In this document: piece after piece, positions 42,229 to 50,621 of the stretch | How positions within the stretch are numbered: position 1 is the first letter of the stretch | How the letters are laid out: the number at the start of each line of letters is the position of its first letter | Assembly: GCA_018136815.1 (NCBI GenBank) | Contig: CM030945.1 | Location: 656,605-720,604, forward strand | Length of the DNA stretch: 64,000 nucleotides | Source: Isochrysis galbana | Taxonomy: Eukaryota; Haptophyta; Isochrysidales; Isochrysidaceae | Direction: 5' to 3' | Made by a program: the position numbers and the translations under genes | The notes under the pieces: model-generated | Told to the model about the DNA's origin: nothing | Database searches by the model: none | The model's input: only the letters and a program-made list of their open reading frames with translations

Positions 42229-44641
42229 ATGGGCTCGCGTCGACCTGACGGCGGAGACGACGTGCTCGATGCCTTCACACGCTGCACACTCGCGGCGGCA
42301 CGCGCTCCCTCGGCGCCCTCGATCCTCTCCTCACCACTTTCAGAGCACCGGGGCTCGCCAAACCTCTCGTCTCACCTTTCTTCCCACTTCTCTTCTACCT
42401 TCTCCTCACAGCTCTCCTCTCAGCCCTCGTCGAAGATGGCGAGCCGGCCCGCGTCGTCCGGCTCGCGTCCGGCCTCCGGTGGCTCGATCCACTCCCTCGC
42501 GATGCCGCCCTCCCCAGACAAGCCCGCCGCACCACATTCCTACTCGGGCCTCGTGCATGCAGGGGCGCTCAACCCGACCACGTACACCGCTGGCCACGCT
42601 GAGCCGGTTGTTGGTGGGATGGACGCGCCAGCGATGGGCGAACCAGAGGGCGTGCTTGTCGCTATGCCGTGCGGCAGCCGCCTCCAGATTGCTATCTTCA
42701 GCACGTGGGGCGACCCGTACTATGTCGGCCTCTCGGCTCTTGAGGCGTTCGACGAGGAAGGCGAGCCCATCGACCTAGGGGCGGGGCGCTTGTGGGCGGA
42801 TCCAGCGGATGTAAACGTTCTTCCCGAGTTTGCAGGGCGGCCTGCTCACCTGCGCGATCCGCGCGTCGTCTCGAACCTTGCTGATGGGCACTATTCTACC
42901 TGCGACGACAAGTGCGCTAGCGCCCTCTTGGTTGGAGGGATATCTCTGGGCGTTTCTACGCGGCTTGGCGTCACGATAGCGGCTGCCCCACCCTATTGCA
43001 GGCACTTGTGGCTGGCGCCATTCACGCGGGGCACGAAGAATGTTTTGGGTATCGACCTGCCGTCTCCAAAGCGGATCTCCATGATTCGCATCTGGAACTA
43101 CAACAAGTCGCGGATCCACTCATTCCGCGGCGCGAGGCACATCGAGCTACGGCTCGATGGAACCCTTGTCTTCCGTGGCGAGATCAACAAGGCACCCGGC
43201 AACCTGCAGGCGAGTCCGCTGTGATGTGAGAGTAGATACCCACTGTGATGTGAGAGTAAATGCCATACGGTCTATTGTCTGGTGACTTGTGACTAGTTCT
43301 GGCCTCGCAAAATTCGCTGGTGTCGGCGGGCAAACCCGCAGTCACTCGCGCCAGGCGCTCTGGGCTATGCGGCCACTTGCACAGCAGCCGCGAATCGGTC
43401 ATGTTTAAGCCTGTTTCTCCTGACAGACGACGGCCTGGACATGTTTGTAGGATGCTTTTGCATGTGCCGAGGCCATATTGTTTTCTCTTGATGAGGATGT
43501 CCTGCTCCGGATCGAGGAGTGTGATGCACAGCGCCACAATACAGCGCCGCCAGTGAATGTGGGATTCAATACCGAGCGACCCTTGACTCCAGGCGATGAT
43601 GCATGTGGAGGGGGCCGCTCCGGATCTCAGCAAGGGCGCGGCGGGCTTGAGCTGCGGCCCCGGTGCGTGCCGTCAGCCGTCACGAGTGCATGCGCGCGAC
43701 CATCAACCTCGGCGGTAGCGCGAGAGCCGACATCAGCTCGTGGGGGCAGCTCATTTACGCCCTCACTCCCACCAATCAAGCAGGATTATGAGGTTTGCTG
43801 ACAGCGTAGCCCTAAGCCAAGTTAGCGAACAAGTTTTGCCCTCGGCCCTGCTAGCGCTTCCCAGCCCATAGCCTGCTACCGTTGGCGTCGCATTGGGCCC
43901 ATCCTCGCCCCACCCCGGCACAGGTGCGGCTCCATCCGTCTGGCACTGTGTTCAAGCTGCTATGCGAGTCGACATGGGGGGACATTCACTACCTAGGTCT
44001 CAATGGGGTCGAGATTCTCTCACCTGATGGCCGTTGTCTCGATCTCTCATCTGCAACCATTACCGCCGACCCGCTCGGTGTATGCGTTCTACCCGGGATG
44101 GCGCGCGATGCTCGAACAGTTGATCAGTTGCTTCTAGGCTGCGAAAGCACATGCGGGTGGCTCGCACCATATACTCCGGGCACCAGCTGTGAGGTCACGA
44201 TCCGGCTTCCCGGCCCAATCACAATTGGCGCGGTCAGGCTCTACAACTATGCAAAGACCCCTGCCCGTGGAGTCAAGGATTTTCAGCTAATTTTGGACGG
44301 AAGCATCATCTTTGGCGGAGTGCTACGCGCGGCACCCTTGCGACGTCCCACGGCAACGTTAGAGTCGCAGGTGGAGTTTGTGCAAAGCGTCTTGTTTACA
44401 GACAATGAGGTGCGCTTCCGAATTGCCTGCGGCGCGTCGCTGCAGAGGGCTCCCAGTGTGCCATCCCCATGTGTCACGTCGATGTCCTCGGAAGCTGTGG
44501 TCCCGCATTCCCCTTCGCGTCCATAACACCTCAGCTGTTTTAATACAGGAGTTGATCGACGCCGAGCGCCATCATGTCTACACCAAGGAGGATCTCGAGG
44601 ACGAACTGCAAATTTTTGACAACGGAGTCCTTGCCAATCAG
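42229..44641 (+). CDS. KATNIP: KATNIP (katanin-interacting protein) homologue, five exons, 3' end uncertain
   Basis: KATNIP is a ciliary-base, microtubule-associated protein built of DUF4457 domains. Exons are 42229-42911, 43002-43209, 43451-43792, 43924-44409 and 44549-44641, giving at least 604 residues. After a 140-residue Ser-rich N-terminus, the first DUF4457 runs STWGDPYYVGLSALEAFDEE, ADPADVNVLPEF, then across intron 1 to HLWLAPFT, and RIWNYNKSRIHSFRGARHIE. The second repeat is STWGDIHYLGLNGVEI, DPLGVCVLPG, WLAPYTPGTS. Intron 1 is 90 nt, in frame and stop-free. Intron 2 must use CAG|GCGAGT to keep frame, a GC-AG intron. Exon 5 ends at NGVLANQ|gtaatc and I could not find the last exon. 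The gene may be cut by the retroelements from 45.0 kb, or end in a short exon. Confidence 0.8.
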
Positions 44642-45088
44642 GTAATCCCTCGTGATGGCCGCGGCCGACAGCAAAGACCAACGACTTCGTGCATCCGCTC
44701 ATAATGCCGCACGCACCACCCACAGCCTCGGTGACCATGGCTTGGATTTTCCCTCACCGGCTTATTGTCCTCGCACCGCGTACACGATACGCAGTGGAGC
44801 ACCACATGCAGTGTATGGATACAAATCTTGGGGAGCATCGCGTGATGGCTTGAGTAATGGTGTGGCCTGTGTTGGGTCACGGCACTAAGTGGATAATCAT
44901 CGGCACATAGAGTTTTGAATGGTGATATGCGATTCGTGTAGTGAGTGACCAGGTGTCGTTAGCATCCCATACGTGGTGGTCTCGTGCGATGGTCGTGGAG
45001 GTGATCCGTTCCGCCGTGTGGTGGAGCAGCTCCCATGCCACATGCTATGTCGGTGGCTATCAACCTAATTTCATAAGTGAGGGAATGG
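44642..45088. other. 3' region of KATNIP, terminal exon unresolved
   Basis: A frame at 44,689-44,857 (FVHPLIMPHAPPTASVTMAW) looks protein-like and is in frame if acceptor AAAG at 44,676 is used, but that intron would be only 35 nt. An alternative acceptor at about 44,793 gives a 16-residue tail. Neither is convincing. Confidence 0.25.
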
Positions 45089-45262
45089 GGGCCTCGCGCC
45101 CCCCTCTCTCCATCGCGGACACCCCCCGGGGTGGCGCCCGTACCCGTACAATCAACCTCAGCCCCTGCCCTCTGGCAGGGGCTGGGCAATCATCATTCTG
45201 GCCCAGACCCCTAGTGGGCGCAGGCCGCGATTCGCACTCCCACGCCCAGACTGGGTCTGTGT
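45089..45262 (+). repeat. Dispersed GC-rich repeat, inverted copy at 35,738-35,905
   Basis: Both copies share GGCCTCGCGCCCCCCTCTCT, CCATCGCGGACACCCCCCGG, CAGCCCCTGCCCT and CACTCCCACGCCC in order. This one lies immediately 5' of the ORF1 element; its AT-rich right edge became the target of that insertion. Confidence 0.75.
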
Positions 45263-45291
45263 CGCATCCAGAGTATTTTATATACTCTAGT

Positions 45292-46862
45292 CAACTAAGT
45301 TTATACTTAGACGCGATGGAGCGCGCCGCCGCGACTCCCCTCTCCTTCGGGCCCCCCGCCGAGGGCGCCCCACCAGCGACCATGGAGCAGCCGCTATCGA
45401 AGCGGCCGCGTCCGCCCACCGAGGCCGAGCAGGTGCGTGCGACTCCGGTCGCGCCACACGGCCCGTGGCCCCGGCCACACCACCCATGGCAGCCATGCTG
45501 GCCTCCCCCATGGGGGACAGCAGGCTGCTGGAAGCATCCCATCAATGCCAGGCTCATGCAGCCACCCTTCCATTGGGCATGCCTTATGGCAGAGGCCCCT
45601 CTCGCCCTGGCAAGGGTCGCGCTGCTCCGGCAGCGCGGCCCGAGGCCGGGTGGCCCTTATGGGCACATCATCCACTCCACTTCAACGCACAACACACTCT
45701 CCAGAAGCACCCCCTCACACTCAGCACGCAACACACATGAGACACAAAGGTACGACCCCCCTGGGAGAGACCAGCGCCGAATGACACCGCCTACTGCCCG
45801 CGCCCGCACGACACTGAGTACGGACACCCCCGACCCCGCCTCACAGGGACAAGACTCCGACGAAGACAACATCATCACAGACTCAGACGCCAACTTCGAG
45901 CTCTCATTCCACCAGGCCGGAGACATCATAATCCAGGACACGACGGTGTATGCCGCCATCGTCGAACTTCTCCTAGAACTCGAGGGAGTTGACCCCGAGC
46001 CAGACTTCTGGGCCCGCTCGGCGAGGGGCCCGTGGCACATAGCAGTCAACGAAGACTGCGCGCAACAGTTCAAGGCCAAATACGGCGACCTCACCATCAT
46101 CCGCGTCTTGGGCCAAGACATCCCCGTGCGCGTCAGCGTGGACTCCATCGAAGAAAAGCTTAACAAAAAAGGCACCTCCTCTCGCAAGGCCCTCTACGAG
46201 GCGCTCCAGGACGTCGCGGCCCACGTCGTGGTCGAGGCGGACGGCCTCGCGCAAGCATCGAAAATCAACCTAAGCTCACTCGTCAAAGCGGTTGAGGCAC
46301 AAGGCCTCACTTTCTTAAAGGGGAACCGCGAACGGATGAAACTCGAGGGCGAGTCAGGCACTTTCGTGTCGAAAGTAGCCCACTCTACCCGCTGGCACCT
46401 CTACGTCTCCGCAGCGCAAGGAACCTTTCTCTCGGGCAATTTTCCGCGCAAGATCGTTCTCACCATCGACAACAAAACGGTGCCGGTCAACTACGCCGTC
46501 CGGGCGTGTAAACCAATCGCGATGCCCCCGAACGTCCAATCGCCACACAAGCTCATGATACACGGAAGCCCACCATCCTAAAGTAGGCCCTAGACACACT
46601 GACCACAGCTGCCTGACACCCAGCACAAGGAGCAAACACACAATAGCCGGTAGCCCGATGGCATAGGAGGAAGGCGCGAAACAGGCCATCGCGAATCGGC
46701 ACACACCGTCTGCCACTGGAGACCCACGACACCCAGCCCCTAGGTAGAGCACGAGGGGACGAGCCGCAAGGCAGGTGTAGGGGGAGTGAAGGGAAACGGG
46801 CGAGGCTGCGAAGATACCGTGCAGGGTCGCGCGCGCGGCGAGAATATTAAGAAGTTTTTTTT
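45292..46862 (+). mobile_element. ORF1-only 'half-LINE' with 13-15-bp TSD
   Basis: The direct repeat TTTATATACTCTAGT flanks the element (45,277-45,291 and 46,861-46,875; the first two T may be tail). It begins CAACTAAGTTTATACTTAG, carries ORF1 (45,316-46,581) and passes, with no ORF2 at all, straight into the same 280-bp 3' UTR that follows ORF2 elsewhere. It ends ATTAAGAAG plus T run. The ORF2 copy at 16.07 kb joins this 3' UTR at the same place, so ORF2 was deleted cleanly. It resembles mammalian HAL1 (half-L1) elements in design and must rely on another copy for RT. Confidence 0.85.
45316..46581 (+). CDS. LINE ORF1 protein, intact, 421 aa
   Basis: It starts MERAAATPLSFGPP at the first ATG of the element. 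The N-terminal 180 residues are Pro/His/Arg-rich and disordered, then an acidic patch (GQDSDEDNIITDSDANFE). A folded C-terminal half follows (AVNEDCAQQFKAKYGDLTII, VDSIEEKLNKKGTSSRKALY, KVAHSTRWHLYVSAAQ). ORF1 proteins bind LINE RNA, and this architecture fits that role, although I cannot identify an RRM or CCHC motif. A second copy's N-terminus is at 47,091. The frame has no stop, so the insertion is young. Confidence 0.7.
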   Translation: MERAAATPLSFGPPAEGAPPATMEQPLSKRPRPPTEAEQVRATPVAPHGPWPRPHHPWQPCWPPPWGTAGCWKHPINARLMQPPFHWACLMAEAPLALARVALLRQRGPRPGGPYGHIIHSTSTHNTLSRSTPSHSARNTHETQRYDPPGRDQRRMTPPTARARTTLSTDTPDPASQGQDSDEDNIITDSDANFELSFHQAGDIIIQDTTVYAAIVELLLELEGVDPEPDFWARSARGPWHIAVNEDCAQQFKAKYGDLTIIRVLGQDIPVRVSVDSIEEKLNKKGTSSRKALYEALQDVAAHVVVEADGLAQASKINLSSLVKAVEAQGLTFLKGNRERMKLEGESGTFVSKVAHSTRWHLYVSAAQGTFLSGNFPRKIVLTIDNKTVPVNYAVRACKPIAMPPNVQSPHKLMIHGSPPS

Positions 46863-47066
46863 TATATACTCTAGTTTAGGCGGATGCGGTGCTTCTATCA
46901 ATGTGTAGTGTGTGAGAAAATTGAGTGAGTTTTGTTTTTGCCAACGAGTTGCCTCGAAGCTCAGCCGCATTGCACGCCGCATTTGTTCGTTTGTCCTTAC
47001 TTGTTTCATTGATTTGTTTGTGCGATGTTGCGTCAGTTTTCGGAGTTTTCTTGTTGGTGAGTGAGT

Positions 47067-47282
47067 GCAACTAACTTTATAGTTGGTTGCCATGGAGCGC
47101 GCCGCCGCTCCCCACCTCTCCTTCGTTCGGGCCCCCCACCGCGGGCGCCCCCCCAGCACCCATGGAGTTGTCGCTAGCGAAGCGACCGCGTCCGCCCGCA
47201 GCGGCCGAGCAGGTGAGCGCGACGCCGGTCGCGCCGCACGGCCCGTGGCCCCGGCCACACCAAGGAAGGCAGCCATGCTGGC
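47067..47282 (+). pseudogene. LINE ORF1 5' fragment, second copy
   Basis: CAACTAACTTTATAGTTGG, then ATGGAGCGCGCCGCC and the codons that follow, match the start of the ORF1 element at 45,292 for about 200 bp. It then passes abruptly into a short tandem repeat. It is frameshifted relative to the intact copy after 15 codons. Confidence 0.7.
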
Positions 47283-47460
47283 CCAAGGCGAGAAGCGCTC
47301 AATCACCCTCACCCACAGCATAGAAAAGCGTTCAATCACCATCAGCCTACACGTGGTAACGCGTTCAATCGCCATCACCCCCACCGCATGGAAAAGCCTT
47401 CAATCACCACCAGCCTACACATGGAAAAGCGTTCAATCGCCATCACCTCCCGGTAGCAGG
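47283..47460 (+). repeat. Tandem repeat, five units of about 36 bp
   Basis: Units share AAAAGCGTTCAATC(A/G)CCA followed by a CAxCCxxCAC stretch. They end against AGCAGGGATGGGGATAATTG, whose continuation GGACGCTTTT is the inverse of the unit start, so repeat and flank can pair. Confidence 0.7.
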
Positions 47461-47495
47461 GATGGGGATAATTGGACGCTTTTGGCTTTTGGTCG

Positions 47496-47822
47496 TCAAC
47501 GTGAGTGACCTTCTAGCGTGGGGGTTTCGCATCTTTTGTTCATTTGGTGTGCTAACCCCTCTTTTTGTGCAATTTGCTTGAGCTCATCGTAATTGACATA
47601 TCCTATGTCGAAACGTTTGAATGATATGTATGCCCTTATGAACCGGCCATATTTGTCATCTGGAAGATGATTCACGAAGTTTGTGTAAAGCTCATACTAT
47701 TTGTCTTGAGAAAGAGCTCGATCAATTTCAGACCTCCACGACAAGTTGTCGGAGTGATGGCTTTCAAGGAGGCTATTGATCGTACCCGGATGTAGTACTG
47801 TTCTGTAATTTATTTCCAACAT
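47496..47822 (-). pseudogene. Hypothetical virus-like ORF with one in-frame TAG
   Basis: From ATG at 47,822 the frame reads MLEINYRTVLHPGTINSLLE to RALSQDK, meets TAG, and continues in the same frame as YELYTNFVNHLPDDKYGRFI, then GYVNYDELKQIAQKEGLAHQ, to TGA at 47,496. With 107 sense codons it is otherwise undamaged. The base composition is richer in A/T than the neighbours. I recognise no family. Amino-acid use (Lys, Asn, Tyr, Ile) is unlike the Ala/Arg-rich host proteins and suggests a virus or other AT-richer source. Confidence 0.5.
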
Positions 47823-48122
47823 GTTTGCTTATTCATGTACATATTTTTGTGTTATGCACCACTTCGAGCGGGCTGAGAGGCATGCATACCCCCTCTTGCC
47901 AAACGAGTGGGTTGGGTAGCTGTAGCTACCCTCATGATCCCCACGACCTCACCATTTTGTCCCAAACCTTGGCTATTGAGTTACCCTGGCTGCCACAGAC
48001 CCCACGTAGATCGCGCACGAGGAAGGCTCCCGCCGGTGCGCGGACGCGCTGTTCATGACGATGTTTCTCGTGGCGATGTCAGCCTGAACGAAGGGGTCCG
48101 ATTTACCTAACGTTTTTTGACG

Positions 48123-48347
48123 TTAAAGATCTCCTGAAATAATGTTTGTCCAGTCTTCATTACTGATACTTGAGTGATCGTCAGTCTTCCGCGTAGACGG
48201 TTTAGGCTGCCCTTTAGGCTTTCCCTTTGTGAGTATTTTTATTGTGAACTTGCGTCCAGTAGTTGTGTTTATCCGGATTGGGGCGACCAAGAATGCGGTT
48301 GCATGATACATAATCGATCGGGAGGTGGTTTTACACATTCTGTACAT
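48123..48347 (-). CDS. Hypothetical 74-aa ORF in AT-richer island
   Basis: ATG at 48,347; the protein starts MYRMCKTTSRSIMYHATAFL. It continues VAPIRINTTTGRKFTIKILT, then a basic Pro/Lys stretch and the acidic end SNEDWTNIISGDL. No family is recognised. It lies on the same strand as the preceding ORF. The longer open frame to 48,605 runs into GC-rich low-complexity sequence and is not believed. Confidence 0.4.
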   Translation of the reverse strand: MYRMCKTTSRSIMYHATAFLVAPIRINTTTGRKFTIKILTKGKPKGQPKPSTRKTDDHSSISNEDWTNIISGDL

Positions 48348-48659
48348 TTTTATTTGAGAGTGTAGGAGAGCAAACGCCCTCCGCCTCCGCCATGGTCTCG
48401 GCTGCTTTGTGGCACCGAGGAGCCGAGGAGGAAGGGCGCGCTTATGCCCGCATATCGCTTTCGTACATAACGTTAGCTTTTCCCATGGCCAAAGCCTGTA
48501 GGCGGCGAGGGAGGAGGGAGTGAAGGAGGTGGCGAGGAAGGGGTTGGCGAGGGAGGGGGTTGCGAGGGAGGAGAAGGACAATACGGACATTAACATTAAA
48601 GACACCTTACACAGAATTTGAGAATTTGCGAGATTGATAAATCATTCACACTGGTTTAT

Positions 48660-48785
48660 ATGAGACACACTCTCTTGAGCAAGAAATTCACTGAGAAAAC
48701 AATCATCAATATGAGTCGTGATGATCTGCTTGGTACAATCAAAGCTTATGTCGATTCGGAATTAACTCCCCACCTGCGTGTGGAG
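48660..48785 (+). pseudogene. Hypothetical ORF fragment at the edge of the island
   Basis: ATG at 48,660 begins MRHTLLSKKFTEKTIINMSR, then DDLLGTIKAYVDSELTPHLR. The sequence then turns abruptly GC-rich at about 48,780 (host-like VERRCGRGRAAR). It is probably the 5' part of a gene cut by recombination. Confidence 0.35.
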
Positions 48786-49113
48786 CGTCGGTGTGGACGA
48801 GGGCGAGCTGCTCGGCTTCTCTACCGACGACATCTCGCTCGCGGGGGACGAGTCATCGAGGACCTCGAGGAGCATGCCTGTCTGCGCGCCGCCGCCGCTC
48901 GCGGTGGGTACGACCCCTCCCTCGCCCCCTTCCTCCCCCGCGTCCTCGCCCCCTCGCTCCGCGCCCTCGCCCCCTTCCTCCGCGTCCTCGCCCGTCGCGC
49001 CGCTGCTCGCTTACGGTGTGCTCATGTCCGTCGCGTGGGGCGTGCTCCTCCCCTCGGGCGCCTTCCTCTCGCTCGCTTGGCGCTCCCGGCTCACCGGCGG
49101 CCGCTGGCGTAAA
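48786..49113 (+). pseudogene. Possible DOMON/cytochrome b561 gene fragment
   Basis: After a Pro/Ser linker the frame reads LLAYGVLMSVAWGVLLPSGA, close to the first helix of cytochrome b561 domains (H-G-x-L-M-x-x-A-W-x-x-L-x-P-x-G) though with Tyr in place of the usual His. A good donor GTAAAG follows TGGC at about 49,110. No following exon is found before the next gene, and the 5' side stops at the AT-richer island. It is most likely a truncated relic. Confidence 0.35.
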
Positions 49114-49225
49114 GAAAGTTGCTATGCGCACGCGCCTTCCAACTCAATGCTAACAAAACATTCTACATTCTAAGCGAAAACAAAACTATCACCTGGCCCT
49201 CTTTTGACGGAACGCTTAACGCGTT

Positions 49226-50239
49226 ATGGCCTGGTCCGAGTCGCGTGTGGGCGCGATGGCCGGCGGCGCCAGCATACTGCTCGGCGGCGTCCTTGCGCTC
49301 CCCTGCCGCTACCGTGCACGCGTGGCGTACGACGGGGGCGGGTACGCCGGGATGCAGTACCAGCCTAACGCGCCCACCATCCAGGGTGCGCTCGAGCGCG
49401 TGCTCGCCCAGAGAAGCCAGACGAGCGGCGTACGTGTCGTGAGCGCCGGCCGGACCGACGCCGGAGTGCATGCGAGGGGGCAGACAGTACACTTCGAGCT
49501 GGGCAAGGAGTACGAGCCAACCGAGCTGGAGCGCACATTTTCACGCCTTCTCCCGCCCGACGTTGCAGTCAGCCACGTCGAGAGGGCCGACGAGAGAGAC
49601 GCGCAAGGCAGGCAGTGGCACGCAACCTACTGGGCAACCGGCAAGCTCTACACCTACCGGCTGCACTCAGGCCAATCCCCGATGGACCCGATGGAGCGGC
49701 TGTACCGCTATCATGCATTCAACTTGCCGCTTGACCTGGACGTGATGGCCCAGGCGGCAGCAATTTTCGAAGGCGAGCACGACTTTGGCGCCTTTGCCAA
49801 CACGCCTCGCGGCTCGTCCCTCCCATACGACGTCGCCAGCACTGGCACTGTGAGGCGGGTAGCGCAGGTGCACGTCGTCGATGAAGGGGCTGGATATGCA
49901 CGGGTGGATGTGCTGCTTCAAGGGGCGCTCTACAAGATGGTTCGCAATATGGTTGGGGCCCTTATCGATGTGGGAGCGGGGCGCGTCGCTTCCGAACAGA
50001 TTCGCAACCTACTAGCCGATCCGTCGCTCCGGAAGCGCTCGGCAAGAGAGCTGCTACTCAGCCAGGCGAGGTCGCAACGCGCCGACCCTAATTGGCCGCG
50101 GCCAGTACCGGCACATGGATTGACGCTCGAATCTGTTTTCTATGGCGCGCCCGCGTGGGGTGGAGCGTTCGAGCACGCACTCTTGGGGAAGACGGTGGGC
50201 TCCGACATCTTATGGACAGATTCAAATCAAAGACCGTAG
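49226..50239 (+). CDS. truA: TruA-family tRNA pseudouridine synthase
   Basis: A bacterial-type TruA enzyme (family of positions 38-40 of tRNA). Intronless, 337 residues; ATG at 49,226 or the Met 10 codons later. Marks are RYRARVAYDGGGYAGMQYQP, the catalytic loop SAGRTDAGVHARGQ (Asp78), RQWHATYWATGKLYTYRL, EGEHDFGAFA, RVDVLLQGALYKMVRNMVGA and ARELLLSQ. It is complete from end to end at normal length. The hydrophobic start ASILLGGVLALPC could be part of an organelle-targeting signal, but that is uncertain. It is more like bacterial and organelle enzymes than like eukaryotic PUS1/PUS3, which are longer. The preceding gene fragment is unrelated. Confidence 0.92.
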   Translation: MAWSESRVGAMAGGASILLGGVLALPCRYRARVAYDGGGYAGMQYQPNAPTIQGALERVLAQRSQTSGVRVVSAGRTDAGVHARGQTVHFELGKEYEPTELERTFSRLLPPDVAVSHVERADERDAQGRQWHATYWATGKLYTYRLHSGQSPMDPMERLYRYHAFNLPLDLDVMAQAAAIFEGEHDFGAFANTPRGSSLPYDVASTGTVRRVAQVHVVDEGAGYARVDVLLQGALYKMVRNMVGALIDVGAGRVASEQIRNLLADPSLRKRSARELLLSQARSQRADPNWPRPVPAHGLTLESVFYGAPAWGGAFEHALLGKTVGSDILWTDSNQRP

Positions 50240-50433
50240 TCTCGGCTACGTAGTACACAGCTTTAGGTCGCACTGATGCCGGGCCGTGGCATTCTTCTCT
50301 GAAAGTTGACATGCGGCCTTGACAGCGATTTCCAATATGTAGTTGCTGCACCGGAGGATGTAGTACTATAATGTTGGTATATCAATAGTAGTATAGGGGT
50401 TGGAGCGATGGGCTGGCCACGACAGGCCAAGAG

Positions 50434-50530
50434 GGTGCAACCTCAGGTTTGGTTGTTTTTTTGCAAGTGCCCCCCATGTGGACGGTATAAGTTCTACTTA
50501 AAGTACCCCTTATTATAGCACAAACGTGCA
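50434..50530 (+). repeat. Family A left terminus, copy 2
   Basis: AGAGGGTGCAACCTCAGGTT, a T run, then GTGCCCCCCATGTGGACGGT and ATAAGTTCTACTTAAAG match 16,412-16,495 almost exactly. No right terminus is seen downstream, so this element is truncated or its right end lies beyond the retroelement insertions. Confidence 0.8.
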
Positions 50531-50621
50531 GGTTTCAGAGCAGCACCACTTTTGATGACACCCCCGCGGTGACGTCAGTTTCTTTTTTTTACCGGTATCC
50601 GGTATGTAGTAAGTATTCCAG

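Noticed and set aside
48348-48605. N-terminal half of the 160-codon minus-strand frame
   Set aside because: It is GC-rich Leu/Ser/Pro low complexity over a G-rich repeat on the opposite strand. The credible protein begins at the Met at 48,347.
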